Positions 11,265 through 24,191 are shown, counted from the first letter of the stretch. The stretch: 64,000 nt of DNA from Dillenia suffruticosa (GCA_033439265.1 JAVTVX010000010.1:15035490-15099489), one strand, 5' to 3'. Made by a program: numbers and translations. The notes: a model not told the origin generated them from the sequence alone.

Positions 11265-12674
11265 ATGTCGAACCGTCCTTCGGCCTTCAATGCTCTCATG
11301 GTCAACGCCCGAGCCGCCATCGCGAAGAAAAACGCTATCCCTAAAGCCTCCTCTTCCCCCAAGAATTGCAAAACCCCTACGCAACAATTCAATCGATCAA
11401 ACACCCTAATTTGAAAGAACCCAACGACGAAGACACCAACGCAAGAACCCTAATCAACGGAACCAATCAGAATCGTCAAAACCCTAATTCTGAAAGTCTT
11501 CCAGTTTCATCGCCGAAGAAGCACCCCAATCCCGATTCGGTGCAATTAAGTGTGGACGAGGGAATAGATCAATTAAAGAAAAAGGCGTCCGAGTTTGATC
11601 CGAAGAAAGCCGCGTCTTGGAAGGAGGGAGAGAGAGTCCCATTTCTGTTCCTTTGTCGAGCATTGACATGATAGCGAAAGAGTCGGGTCGGATTGCGATA
11701 ACGGAGATTTCATGTAATTTGATGAGGACAGTGATCCAGACCACGCCTGACGATTTGATAGCCTTTGTTTATCTTTCGGCGAATGTGATTGCTTCTGCGC
11801 ATGAGGGTGTGGAGCTTGGGATTGGGGAGGCTTCGGTTATTAAGGCATTGGCAGAAGTATGTGGAAGCAAAGAGGATCATATCAAGAACCAATATAAGGT
11901 AAGATTTCTCTTAGTATACTGCTCTATTCATCCCTTTATGTCTGATAAACCTGCTGAGAATGTACTCGTTTAAACTTTTGACGGTAGAATTCTTCTTGTA
12001 GAATGAAAAGCTTATTTGTAATCAAGGGTCTTCCTCGTTGTTTGCTGATCAATTGAAAATTTCCCACGTTAGAGTTCTAGTGGCAATTTACGTACCTGTT
12101 TGTCTTTTTCTATCCAAAAAAGAAGTTTCACGTCCCTGTTTGAGAAATCATTTTTATTTGTTTGTTTAAACTTCAATTTTTGTTATATACTAAAAGAAGA
12201 CGGAGAAAAAAATAGCTGAAGCAGTATTATATTCCTTGCACTTGCAAGACTGGTTAGTAGACCTGTTCTGGGTGGCTGGACTTGGGGCCTTCATGACAAT
12301 CATATCTCTTAGATGCTAAAATTTTGCTTCACAAAGTTCAAGTTGGAGTTGAGCTTTTGTCCTGTTGTATGTCTTGAATCGAATAAGCATAGCTGTTTCG
12401 TTGCTTCATAGTTCTTATAAGATGCTGTTTCAATTTTCTTTGATTGTACAATCTTTTTCTTTATGTGGATCTACTAGTGGTGACCTATCATGAGGTCAAG
12501 ATTAGAAATGAATATTTGCAAGTGCTTCTTGATTATCCTTGAACTTTGTCGTAAGGTGCTAATTGCTCAATTTATTGTTGATATCATACGTTCTACCTTC
12601 CAGTGTTGACATAGAAAATAAAATTCGAAAGACAGGTTCAAGAGTAGCTTTAAGTTGTTTTAATGGCAGGAATT

Positions 12675-12712
12675 GGGAGAGTTGGGCCTCGTTGGGAGAG
12701 TTGGGCCTCGTT
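12675..12712 (+). repeat. 19 bp tandem duplication inside LIG1 pseudogene exon 2
   Basis: gggagagttgggcctcgtt occurs twice back to back (12675-12693, 12694-12712). Family members have a single copy encoding ELGxLGLV. A 19 bp insertion shifts the frame, so this is an inactivating lesion. Confidence 0.9.
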
Positions 12713-14040
12713 CCTCAAGCAAGTCGTTCATCAAAAACTACAATGTGTAAGGCTGCTCCATTAACTGTTTTCAAAGTTTTTGATACATTTTGGCTAATTG
12801 CTAAGGTACATTAGTTTCTCCAGTTTTTTCTATAGCTTGTGATGCAATTAGACATTGTTATTATTAAAAGAAATAATTTAGATTTGGAAGGTGCCAGATG
12901 CCTTTTGCTGTCAAACACCACCAAATGCAAACAATGGTGAGGAGCTGAGATTTGGGTCTGACATAGTGGTAATAACAAATTACTTTTACTTTATCTTCTA
13001 GTTGACTTATCCTTTTGTTGAATCAGTGTAGGGAATCTGGAAAGGATAGCCAAGAAAAGAAAAAAAATCATATTAAGAAACATCTTGTTGCAGCCGAGGA
13101 CTGTGAATCTCAATATTTAGTCCGTCTTGTTCAGGTTAGAGTTGTGACACTTGTCTTCCAGTTTCTTATTTATTGAATTTTCTATTGGTTTTGTCCTCAG
13201 AGGAAGTTACAAATTGGCTTAGCAGAGCAGACCCTCCTAGCTTCACTGGATCAAGCTGTGGTATATACCAAAAAACATTCATCCCCTCCACCTCACATTC
13301 AGTCTCCTCGGGAAGAGGTAATTTTTTCCCGATTAAGGCATGCTGGTGTACTGTTGGATAAAAATTTTTCAGATATTGGCTATATAAATAGACAAAAATT
13401 TAGCAGCTGCCATTCTCTGGTCCATGTTCATTCAATGCTTCAAAATTCTTGATTGGTTTGAACAGTTACTAACTTTATAAAATACTGTCTTAGGCACAGA
13501 TACGCATGTATCATTTGGCAGTGGGTTTGACTCACACCTCTGTTAGACAGTTATCATGTTTCCTGTGTGTGACGTGATGATAGAGGATCATTCAGTTTGT
13601 CATGTTGTTGTGTCATCATGTGTTTGATCCTATTTGTGAACTAAGGCTGCTTGCTTAATACGGGAAAATTTCTTTTGGGATCTTTTTTTTACCATGCAAA
13701 ATTCCTTTCGATTGTTCTCATTTAAGTTTCTATATTTTTTCCTGTTCATTCTAGGCTGCAAATAATGTCAAGCAAGTGTACTCTATACTTCCTGTTTATG
13801 ATAAAATTATCCCATCTCTTCTTAGTGATGGTGTATGGAATCTTCCGAAGAGATGTACTTTTACGATAGGTGTCCCTGTTGGAACTATGCTAGCAAAACC
13901 AACTAAAGGGATATCTGAGATTGTGGATAAGTTCCAGAATATGGAATTTACTTGTGAATACAAGTACGATGGAGAATGGGCTCAGGTAGGTTTACTACTT
14001 ACTTGGCCAGTTTTGCACATGTACTTTATTTTCATTGGCC

Positions 14041-14211
14041 TTTCAAATTAGTTCTTACTTAACTTAACAGATTCTTTATATGGAAGATGGTTCGGTTGAG
14101 ATATACAGTAGAAATGCTGAAACCTTTCAAATTTGTTCGTATTTAACAAATTCATTATATGAAAGATATTTCAGTTGAGATATACAGTAGAAATGCTAAA
14201 AGAAATACCGT
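14041..14211 (+). repeat. Partial intron-exon tandem duplication in LIG1 pseudogene
   Basis: About 80 bp spanning the end of an intron and the start of the exon encoding YMEDGSVEIYSRNA is present twice (from 14041 and from 14125). The first copy keeps the acceptor (taacag) but loses the exon after ~50 bp. The second keeps the whole exon to 14244 but has lost both splice sites (acceptor AG to AA, donor GT to AT). Neither copy can be spliced correctly alone. Confidence 0.8.
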
Positions 14212-15097
14212 AAAGTTTCCTGATGTTGTTCTTGCTGTTTCAAGATAAACTTGTTTTATGTTGTCTTTTAAAATATCAGTGTTCTTTAAAAAGTGAAACC
14301 ATATTTTGGTATGAAAAATGCTATTTTGCATGAGCCACAAAATTCATTGAAGTGGCACTCAAGCATTTGACATATTCATCCCAGAAAAACGCGCCTATAA
14401 GTTTCTCTAATGGTTGTCTACCACTTAATTTATGAAAGTAAATGTCATGTTGTCATATTGCTCTTTTGTGCGTAGTGTTCATTTAGAATTATGCTAGAGT
14501 GGAAAGTAGCAATGCTATCCTTGGTAGGACAAGAGTTATAGTAGTTGGATTGCATATATTCTTGTCAGCAAACTAAAATATTTTTAACAGTGTACCGGTT
14601 GCTTGCCACTCTGTGTTATGCATGCTAATGCCCAAATGATTATTCTCTGGTTGCAAATGAATTGAGCCATAAGTGCTGCTGGAGGACTTGATAATCAGCT
14701 TTCTAGATATATTTTTCGTATTTTAAATAGTAGACATGTTGAACAAGATCTGTAGTCTTGTTTGCTAAATGAGTCTACTCGGATGTACTGACTTATTAAA
14801 TGGGTTGATCTAGAACAATGGTTTGGCTTTGTTAAAGGCTTGGTTTTATTTGTGGCTTATTCAAATCATACAAATTGTAGATGAAGTTTGCCTGAACAAG
14901 ATTTTTATGCTTATGCGATGCAAAATCTCAAGCCTGGGCTCATTTATTTATTGCATGTTTGAGAGTTACATTTCTTCTGATGAGGACTGTACATGCAAAA
15001 CCCATCATAATGATGTTCTTCAAGATGAACGTCTATGTTGTTGAGGAGGCCTGCTGATTCATAACTCATGCCTTGGGGTCAATATGAGTATATGATG

Positions 15098-17065
15098 TTA
15101 TTATATATTGTGCTTGGTGTGTCCCATTAGGGTGCGAATAGTTTATTGGGTTCTGATCAACAATTTTTAAATCCTTATATACAATTTGCTCTGCTTGTTA
15201 TAATGCCTTGAGTTATTTCTCTTAGTGCTTGGATGTGGAACAATTGTCTCAATGTAGCTATCTAAAGTGTACCATTAGACTGCAGATTAAAGAAGTCAAC
15301 TGTAAGATCATTTGTCTTAGACTGCAAAATTGCTTTTGACTGTGTAAATCAGAAAATTCTGCCCTAACTTATTCAAACTTAATTGTAGTCTTTTTTTTTT
15401 TTTTTTGAATTCCTGTAAGCTCACAGTTGTGGATTGCTCCATTTAATTTGTTCTATTACAGTTCTCTGTGTGTGTGTAATCGTGGCCATGATGTATATCC
15501 CCCTACACTAATGTTTACTAAGGGATCATTATGGTTTTTGCCATATTAGAAGATTCAAAAGATTGCAGAGCTTCATGAGAACTTGATATTCACCATAAGA
15601 GTATAAGTCCAAACTTGTTTTATATTTCTTTTTCATGTTTAAATCACTTTATGCATTGGAGGAATTACATGATGAAGTTATTTTTGTGGCAGACCCTCAG
15701 CAAACGTGCTCGCAAGAATGTGCTTGTCAGTGATATCAAGATTGATGTTTGCATATATGCTTTCGATATTTTTGTATCTCAATGGTCAACCACTTATTGA
15801 GGAGCAGCTTAATGTTCGTAGAGAGGTATGATTGTGTCTCTTTATTAGCTTTATTTACTTTTCAAGCTTTCAGTAACTACTATTGAGATTGTGGTGGGCA
15901 TATGTGTATCTAATCATGAAGAGCTTTTGTATCTGTATGATGATTGCGTCCTCTTGTTTACTTGGTGTTGGTGGGTCCAAATCTTTTCAGATTTAAACCT
16001 ATGTTAAAGTTTTCAAACTTTGTATGGCCTTTTGATATTGCTAGCTACAAAAAGCACAATTCTTACCTGGACCTGGACCTGACATTACTGAAGAATTAAC
16101 ATCTCCTGTTTGAAATCCCTTCTTATGGGTCTGTTTTGTTATCCTAATGAGTTGATTTTTCAGTGAATGCTGTTTAGAGCACTTGTAACATTGCTAGTGA
16201 AAGAGTATTAGAACCTGCTAAGGTCACCGAGAGATTCGTAGTGTCTTTGAAGTGCCATTCCCAAATATGGATAGTTGTGGGGTCGGTACTTGCTTGCCTC
16301 TGTGGTCATGGAATTGGCACGATATCCTGTTTATTCATTTGTACAGGGTTATGTTTGTGGGAAACTTCTGGACTTAAAGTAGGCCTGAAGGGGCATGTAT
16401 CACATGTTTTTGAGGTTATTCTATAAGTTGTAAGCGTTGCATTGAATTATTATTATTTTCTTTAATTTTTCTTTTCTGTCTTTGTTATGTGTTTAAGGTC
16501 TTGCTTTCCCTGCATGTTTGTGAAAAAAGCTTTTGTTGCTCACTGATGGAGGACTCCATTACCTGAATCATCTTCAAGACTCTATTTTCATTGCACTTTG
16601 GTCCTTTCCCATTCTTATCTTCAAAATATGCATGGGGTTTTGCTGATTACTTTTCTTGTTCAATTAGTAAATGCCTAATCAAAACGTTGTGATATGGTCT
16701 TGTGCAGCATCTTTACAAATCCTTTGAAGAAGAGGCAGGATTTCTTCAGTTTGCGACAGCTATAACATCCAATGACATCAAGGAAATTCAAAAATTCCTT
16801 GAAACTGTAGTTGATATCAGGTATTTATCTAATGATCTTTTTGCTTATTCCCATGCATTTCCACAAAGGCCTACATCACGTCATGTCTACTTTCTTGGTG
16901 CCGTTGAATCAAATTACAAATCTTTGGATACTTGAATTACCATAATGGTTTTGCAATAAGGAAGCTCCTTGGCAGATTGAGGCACACTCTCGATCTTTGG
17001 GTTTTCCTTGTACATTCTTTGTTGAAAATTGCTTATCTTGTTCAAATTGATTTATTTCTGTCCTG
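15098..17065 (+). repeat. Plus arm of the LIG1 inverted repeat
   Basis: This part of the LIG1 pseudogene (intron, exon 15693-15825, intron, exon 16708-16820, intron) is the inverted counterpart of 4365-6310 and, less completely, of 6350-7720. Arm length is ~1.95 kb. Introns and exons are about equally similar by eye, which indicates decay without selection since duplication. Confidence 0.85.
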
Positions 17066-19973
17066 TTTGATTGGGCACAGTAGTATAAACCTGTGGCATT
17101 CAGTGGAATATTGAACTCAATGTTTTCCAGTTGAAAAAAGAAATTTCCTTGTTGGGAAGTTAACATGAACCCAGTGTTATGTTCTTCTAGAAATGATTAC
17201 CCTGCAAAGATTTGTAATAATAGTTGAATATTTGTTTTCTTGTCAAGGAGGATGACCGTTGCAGTTTTGTGATGTTTCATTACAGGTCACCATCTGTTGT
17301 TTGTCTCTGTGTGTGTGTGAATTACACATCATGGTGTGTATATGCATAAACAATAGGAATTTTCATCTCATGGTGATAACCAACTTCATTTCTATGCAAG
17401 GTTTGCGAACAACTTGATACCTGTAGTGATATTATTATTCTGCAAAGTTATCCAGTTTTATGGATGAGGCATTGTAACATCACTATAGATCGGTCCTTTC
17501 TTTCTGATCACTGGGCCAAAGTTTGGCAGAGGAAACAGCATCTCAAGATAATGCCCTCACTGATGTCCAGATGAGAGTTTGGAAGTCACAATGGGAGTTT
17601 TCCTGTTATGATTTCAGGAAACTGTGTGGCTTAATATAGTTCATCTGGGGAGATGATGGCACATTATTTGAGGATTGATGCAATGGGTGTGTGATCTTGG
17701 CCAATACAGTCATAATTGTTAGAAAGTTAATAATGGGAAGCAGAAGCTTGAACATGAAGTGTTTGATGGAATTGGGTATGCAATTTTTGTTTTACCCTGT
17801 TAAATTGTGAAATACCATTGTGCACCAGACACATTTCTGGCAGATCTTAAACCTCTCTCCTTTTGTTTTTTTAAACTTTTAGCCATTTTGTTCCTTTTTG
17901 TCTATTAGAAGCCATATTGTTCTGCACTTCTCATGCTTCAGCTTTTACAATTACTCACAATACTTTGGCATGCTTCTAATACTGTATCAAGTAAACGAAA
18001 TGGTATTTTGAATTTTATGTTGTGTGTGTGCTGTTTGGTATTTCTTTAACAGATTCACGTTGTTTTGCGGTTGTGAAGGCTTGATAATTAAAACCTTGGT
18101 TTGAGATGCTTCGTATGAACCTTCAAAGCGGTCACATAATTGGTTAAAACTGAAGAAAGAATGCAAGGGGAGGTTAGAGCTTATCCATTGCATCTCTGTG
18201 TAAATTGTTACCCTGTTTCATGAAACACCTAACTTTGTTTTGTTGTCTCTACAGCATTGGTGACTCATTGGATCTGGTGCCTATAGCTGCTTTTCATGGT
18301 CATGGGAAGCGTACAGGTAATAACAAATTTTCAATTGAACCTAATGATAGTTAACAAGCAATAGTGTGCTCAACAAATTTTTTTGGGTGCTCTTGATGCA
18401 TTTAAATTTTCTAACTTTTTTGTTTTTCAATGTTCAGACTCTCAACCATGCTGGTCCAACTTGTTTCTTGCAGCAGTCTATGGTGCCTTCCTTCTTGCTT
18501 TCTATGATTCTAACAATGAAGAATTTCAAAGCATCTGCAAAATTGGTGAGCAACTTGTCTAATGATGCAAAGGCCCTGGAGTATGATGACTGATTAATTC
18601 TATTCTTATTGCTTTGCAATTTTTTGATGCTGTATCGGCACTGGGTTTTCTGAAGCAATGCTTGAAAAGCGTTCTGCCAGTGTTAGATTAAAACTGCTAC
18701 CCAAACCGAAGTATTATTTATGCTTTTCTTCATGGTGTGTGCATATTCACAAATTGATCTTTGTGTATGTGCTAACTTTATCATCCTTGCCGTTTCTAGT
18801 CATACTACCGTTATGCGGATACAATGAATCCAGATGTATGGTTTGAACCAACTGAGGTGAGCACTATAAGGCTTTTGTCTTCTTATTTTATTTGTGTTGC
18901 TTTCCTGGTGGAATTCCTCCTTCCAGTACTTTCTGCAAATCTACATGCAGACTTTTATGGTGGAAAGAAAAAAAAAATGCCAATCCCTTGGTGCTTAAAA
19001 AACATGGATGAGATTAACCAGTGCTCCTTAATCTGTATTGCTTGATTTTATCTAATCAACTCACAAATTCTAGAGGTTTATGCCTTATTGCATTGAGCAT
19101 TATAATTTCATAAGAGCTCTATCTGGTTACTATATCATTCTGATTTTGTGCCTTATTGCCTACATCAACTAAGCAATGTTTTTGATGACCATGCAATCAC
19201 CTTTTCTTTTAAAATCTATTTGTTTCAAAAGCCGATTGAGGATTTTGTCCCAAATAAGCCGGTGATTGACCGGCGAAAATGCTTTGGTCCAATTTTTGTT
19301 TGTGAAGGTTTCATTATTTTAAAGAGAACTTGTATGAGGAGAGTCAGATGATTTTAACATTCATGATCTCCAACAATTGCAGAATATTGAAACAGGTTAA
19401 ATTTATCTGCAGAGTACTTCTGTCTTTATGGTGGATGATTGAAGAGAATTTAAAATTGGTCCAGGAGTAGAACTTTAGATTTGGCATGTTCTAGAGCTAC
19501 ACGATGTTATAACAGATTATTATTAATGCAATGTGCTGTTGGCTGTTTGTTAACCCAAACCAACCCCGGGGTGTTTTTTCTCTTTGTTGAAGAGGGAATA
19601 AAATTTGCTGTTGTAAGGTTGTTGAGGTGTTATATCCAACACATCTGAGCACAGCTGAACACTTAATACTGAATAAGCAGCTTCTGCAGATGCAGTTGAG
19701 ATTGTTGGAATGACTGTTAAGGTTATCCATCAAAATGGATTCGAAGATACAGTGCTAGTAGGATCCTTGCCAAGACAGTATAGATTATTTGTTTTCTCCC
19801 TTTTGGTGTATGATGTTATTAGTTATCATTTGTTTTAAAGTCATTCACTGAAGTAATCCTGCACAGAAAAGTTCAGCTTTCTCAACAAAGTTGTTGGAAA
19901 TATATATTTATATTTGTTTATATTATCCTGGTGGTTTATTTTTTGGTTCCCACCACCGGTATTCGGATTTATA

Positions 19974-20105
19974 CTTCAACTAATACGGTTTGAGCGTCTG
20001 CGGGAGGCTGGGGGTGGCTCTCCTAGTGTAGTCTTTTCCATTCCCAAGTTTCGAATCCGAAATTTGGTTAAGGGATCTAGCACCCTATTCCATTAGGCCG
20101 ACTGT
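19974..20105 (+). repeat. Dispersed repeat fragment in a LIG1 pseudogene intron
   Basis: A GC-richer block with ctaatacggtttgagcg, ctctcctagtgtagtc, a box-B-like gtttcgaatccg and an end near ccgactgtccgttag. A related block lies at 57640-57790 with the same landmarks in the same order and orientation. It is probably an old short interspersed element; the class is uncertain. Confidence 0.45.
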
Positions 20106-20764
20106 CCGTTAGTTATCTTGGTGATTTATATTGTTAAGCTTGTGAGATATGTTTACAAGACGCAGCTTTATCTCCAGAGAAATATGATTTCTCAGTTGCC
20201 TTCTTTCATGCTCGTCTTGTGTTTGATTTCTTACAGGTTTGGGTGGTTAAGGCTGCTGACTTGACCATTAGCTCCATCTATTGTGCTGCAGTTGGTGTGG
20301 TTGATTGTGAAAAGGTAACTGCTGCTATTGTTGATCTTATTGTTATTGCTCTGTTAATCCATTTATACTTTGTTCTTGTTATTTGCCGATAATGAATCAT
20401 TTTCATTCTCTTTCAATAATCGGTTACACTCTTCTGCTGATATGTCAAATAACTGTTTTTGGAATCTTACATATTCATTCGCAATATCTTTTGAATGGGC
20501 ATCCCTCTTCGATTTCCTTGTCTAGTTAGAGTACGAGAGGACAAAAATCCTGAGCAAGCCTCATCAGCTGCGCAGGTAAATTTTATACTTTTCTCAAAGC
20601 CTCAAAGAATTCTGGAAGCAAAAGCAAGAGAACCATAGGTATTGAACTTCCTTTGGTATAACGTGTTTGTTCATGGTCTTTTAGGTTTGTTTCAGGACAT
20701 TGATATGCACAACACTCAGAAACTCAACCACCGAAGGAATCAAGGTGAAGAAGAATGTGATTAA

Positions 20765-23199
20765 GAATATCTTATTTCAGGATGCATTTTTTGTGTCCAA
20801 AGATTTTCTAGATCCTGCTTAGGATGTGCCCAATGCAACCCCTACTTAGAAATGGAGGTGTGCTTGCTAATCTATGATTTGATCTCTTGCACTCCTAAGG
20901 TGGTGAAGTCTGCAAAATGGTCTCAATGAACAAATTTCAAGATTATGGTCTAGTCTGGTGATCCAATTACTGAAATCAAGATTTTCCTCGAATCACAATT
21001 TTAATAATCAAACTACTCCTTGATGATCAGGTGTATTCTGTTTGCATGTTGTATGCCAGCATCTGATTCATGATGCCGTTATAGGTATGGGAAGATATCT
21101 TGTTCTGATATTCCTGTATGTTCTTTCAATTGCAACGAGTTTAAATTTCTTGTATGATTTAGAAATCAATTAATGGTAACAACAAATACTATTCCAGCGC
21201 TTGGTCTTGTTGCTTGCCGGTGCCTGTTTTTGTGATACACTACATGTTTTGCTAATGAAGGTTCAATATATGTCATTTAGGTAGTACTTGGTTAAGAGTA
21301 CAAGACGGGAATGATAAGACATTTGAAATAAGACTTACAAAAGGGATCGGAATTCAATCAAATGTTTTGTTTCTATTTCTGTCTTCGCCTTTGTCTTTGT
21401 CCCTCATGCCCTCTTGTAAAAAAAAAAAAAAAAAAAAGAACAAAAAAACAAAAAACAAAAATTTAATTCATTTTTGTCTTGCAGATAGAGATAATTCTTG
21501 GTTTTATCTTTGTCCTAAATTATACGATGTTTTCTGTCTCGTATCTATTTGAAGCCTTTACCTTCCTTCTGCCCCTTAAAGGTGCTTTGCTAAAGCTGCT
21601 GCTTTTACAGGTGGGAGTGCTGCTATTCATCCCAAGCCAGCCTGATATTCACAATGGATCAGAATCCTAGGCAAGTGCAAAAGTTTGTTCCGCTGCGAAC
21701 GATGGTGGCTTGGTACTAGCCGTGGAGGGACACTGCAACCCAAAAGCTACTCATATCTCTGAGCTATTTGCATGGGACCCGCTTGCTTGGCCTTTCCTGG
21801 TTTGATCCCTTGAACCTAACATTCTAACCTGTTTAATGTTCTGCAATTTACATCTATTTGATTATTTCCTCATTCACAGAAAGCAAGTTGAATTTCGTCT
21901 ATTTTGTTCTATTCAACGTTTGCATGCTTCTTTCCATTCATCTCTATAAGGAGGTGGTGTTTAAGCATTTAAGGCACACCACCCTTGAAGTAGGAGGAAG
22001 GGGTCCGGAAGGAGAGAGAGAGAGAGAATAGGAGTAAGGAAGATAAAGGGAGAGAAAAAAAGGGAAATTATGTAGAAAAGAGAGTGGGGTTTGGATGTTC
22101 TGAATAAAAAAAAAAAAAAAAGAAACTTGGTTCTGACAAGGATTTTATGGAACAATTGAGATTCTCAATACATGGAAATTAACTAGGTTTGATTTTCGTT
22201 TGTAACGGTTGTGTTTTGCTCGCTGGATTAGTTCGGGACTACGTAACTAAGAAAATACACGGGAATGGATGGTTTTCATCGAGTTCATGAAGTATTTCTG
22301 GCTGCTCTGATAGTGTAAGAAAAATACTAGTAAAAGAAAAATAATATTTGTTAAAGCCATATATATGATTTGCCACATAGGACACACTTAATTTCAACTT
22401 AACAATCTTTCATCATCCAGAAATTGCTTTCCCACATAAAATGATACCCTCATACTGCACAAAATTGGAAATTTGCACGAAACTGTGAAAGCCCCGGGAG
22501 TGGACTTTTTTTTTGGGCGGGGGGGGGGGGTAGGGTGGTTAGATTTGAGTCTATTTGCTAATAACTTTGGTCCTTAAAACAAATAATTAACATGGAAGCA
22601 AAATAGTGGGGACAGTTTGAACGCAGCTCCACAATAAGGATGATGGAAAACAAGGGAAATAATTTGAAAAGCATAATCTCATATTTAGAAGTCATAATAC
22701 ATCACACTTGGTAGTAGATCCTGATTCCGATTTGGGGGATCCACTCAAAGCAGACAAGTAGGGCCTTTGCACCTTTTGGTTGTTGGCCATACCCATCTTC
22801 CAATCTCAACAACTCTCACACCCATCATTTTAATGTTTGATGTGATGTTCACACCCCCCCTCTCTCTCTCCCTCTCTCTCTCAAACACCAAAATCAATTT
22901 ACAATGCATCATATCTCCAAACCCCATCTCAATCTGCACCCAACAACTGCACCCAAGAAGACTTAAGTAAAAGGGTTGGAAACAAGCTCCCTCTTTTTCT
23001 CCTTTTCAAGTTACCTTAGACGCTGCTTCTTTTGGACAATCCTATGTACAAAATCTTGATCAGTCTCATGCTAAAAATGATACTGCATTCTCACTATCCC
23101 AAGACTAAATTATAGTATGAAATGGCAAAAGTAAGCTAATGTGAAAATAAGTGGGTCACTCTGTAGTAGTCAAAGCAAGTCCAGGTCGCTCTCTACGGG
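20765..23199. other. Intergenic region between LIG1 pseudogene and DUF1635 gene
   Basis: No gene recognised. It contains A-rich runs (21420-21440, 22106-22122), a short (GA)n near 22014-22028, a 16-base G-rich run at 22515-22530 and a short CT tract near 22860-22880. The right ~500 bp is presumably the 3' UTR of the minus-strand DUF1635 gene. The left part follows the old LIG1 stop and may be its former 3' UTR. Confidence 0.5.
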
Positions 23200-24191
23200 T
23201 CAATGAAGAACAACTCTTTGGTACTTGTTGGTCTCTAAGGGAGAACCAGCCCCTTCACACAGAGCCCTTTTCTTGTTAGCTCTGGCGCAGTTGTTTGCGG
23301 TGGCTGCCGCCGTGCAGAGGCTGGTATTGACTAAAGGGTCTTGCTGTGGGATGTGTTGTGGTGGTGGTGAGGGAATGGTCACTGGTGGAATCTCATAGGA
23401 GTCGACTGGTGGAGGTGGGTGTCTCCACTGAGGAAGAGGACCAGCCAGAAGCAGTGTTTGTAGTAGTGGCCCTGCTTTCATCACAGCTTGTAAAAGCTTG
23501 CCTTTCTCTGGCAATGGCTTCTCTGGTACCAACTCTATCTCCGCCTCGTGGATAGATATTAGTGGTTGCGATGGTTGCGCTGGCGGTGGCAGTGGTGGAG
23601 GAAGTGGTGGTAGTGTGGACAATTGTGGCTGAGACTGTGGTATTTGGTCCATCACAGGTGACGAAACTATGCTTTCATCACAATCAGATGAAGAGAAACC
23701 ATTGTTAGAGTCGAGCCCTCTTCTGGGGTCATCTTCAATGCTTGAGATTCCAGAAAGAGGAGCTGTTTGTAGATTTTGTTGTTGTTGATGATGCTGGAGA
23801 ATGAGCTTTTCCAGTAGGAGTCTTTGGCATTTATCTTGTGCTTCATCTCTTTCTCTGATGGCTCTGCAGAGCATATCCTTGAGATGGCTTAGCTGATCAT
23901 CTCTTCTTCTTAGCTCCTCTAGAGCTATGAGCCTAGTTGCTTCTAGCTCTTGTGTTGTGTATAGAAGAGATTGCCTCAGCTCCTCCATGCCCTAAACACA
24001 AACAACCCAACAACTAATGTTAACTCTATTTGTTCAAAAAAGAGGGAAAGTCACACAAATCTCTGAAATTTCAAAACACCAAGCAACAATATTAATCCTT
24101 GGAGTTTAGATTAGAAAGAAGAGAAGAAATGCCGTACCTTTCCTTGGTAGAAGTAAGCCAAGCTGAGAAGAGGACTTCGTTGGTTGTCCAT
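23200..24191 (-). CDS. DUF1635-family coiled-coil protein, 281 aa, two exons
   Basis: Exon 1 is 24138-24191 (MDNQRSPLLSLAYFYQGK, exactly 18 codons, donor GTACGG). Exon 2 is 23200-23991 (acceptor TTTAG, starts G-M-E-E-L-R). The ATG at 23986-23988 could also start a 262 aa product, but the short first exon matches other DUF1635 genes. Residues ~20-90 form a charged predicted coiled coil (RDDQLSHLKDM, ERDEAQDKCQRLLLEKL) with a polyglutamine patch. The middle is proline-rich and low-complexity. Near the C-terminus come conserved-looking GKLLQAVMKAGPLLQTLLLA and the terminal KYQRVV. The family is plant-specific and often annotated TOX/HMG-like, but no HMG box is visible. Molecular function is unknown. 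A long (GA)n tract lies in the leader and a TATA-like element about 120 bp upstream. Confidence 0.9.

Larger units (their letters stand above)
11265..20764 (+). pseudogene. DNA ligase 1 (ATP-dependent) pseudogene, full length
   Basis: LIG1 seals nicks between Okazaki fragments and in excision repair. Exons recognised by comparison with plant LIG1 as I know it: 11265-11898, 12670-12805, 13032-13134, 13201-13317, 13755-13985, 14071/14150-14244, 15693-15825, 16708-16820, ~18072-18172, 18255-18316, 18474-18545, 18638-18710, 18800-18856, 20237-20314, 20498-20575 and 20696-20764, ending in an acidic tail and TAA. They begin MSNRPSAFNALM and cover the N-terminal domain, adenylation domain (KYDGE) and OB-fold (GIPLRFPCLVRVREDK). 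Lesions: exon 1 uses three reading frames (stop TGA at 11412); a 19 bp duplication in exon 2; motif I Arg changed to Trp; the exon after the EIYSRNA exon is absent; an extra T near 15770; in-frame TGA at 18102-18104; several lost splice sites. A functional enzyme is not possible. A functional paralogue should exist elsewhere, which I infer because LIG1 is essential in plants. Confidence 0.9.
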
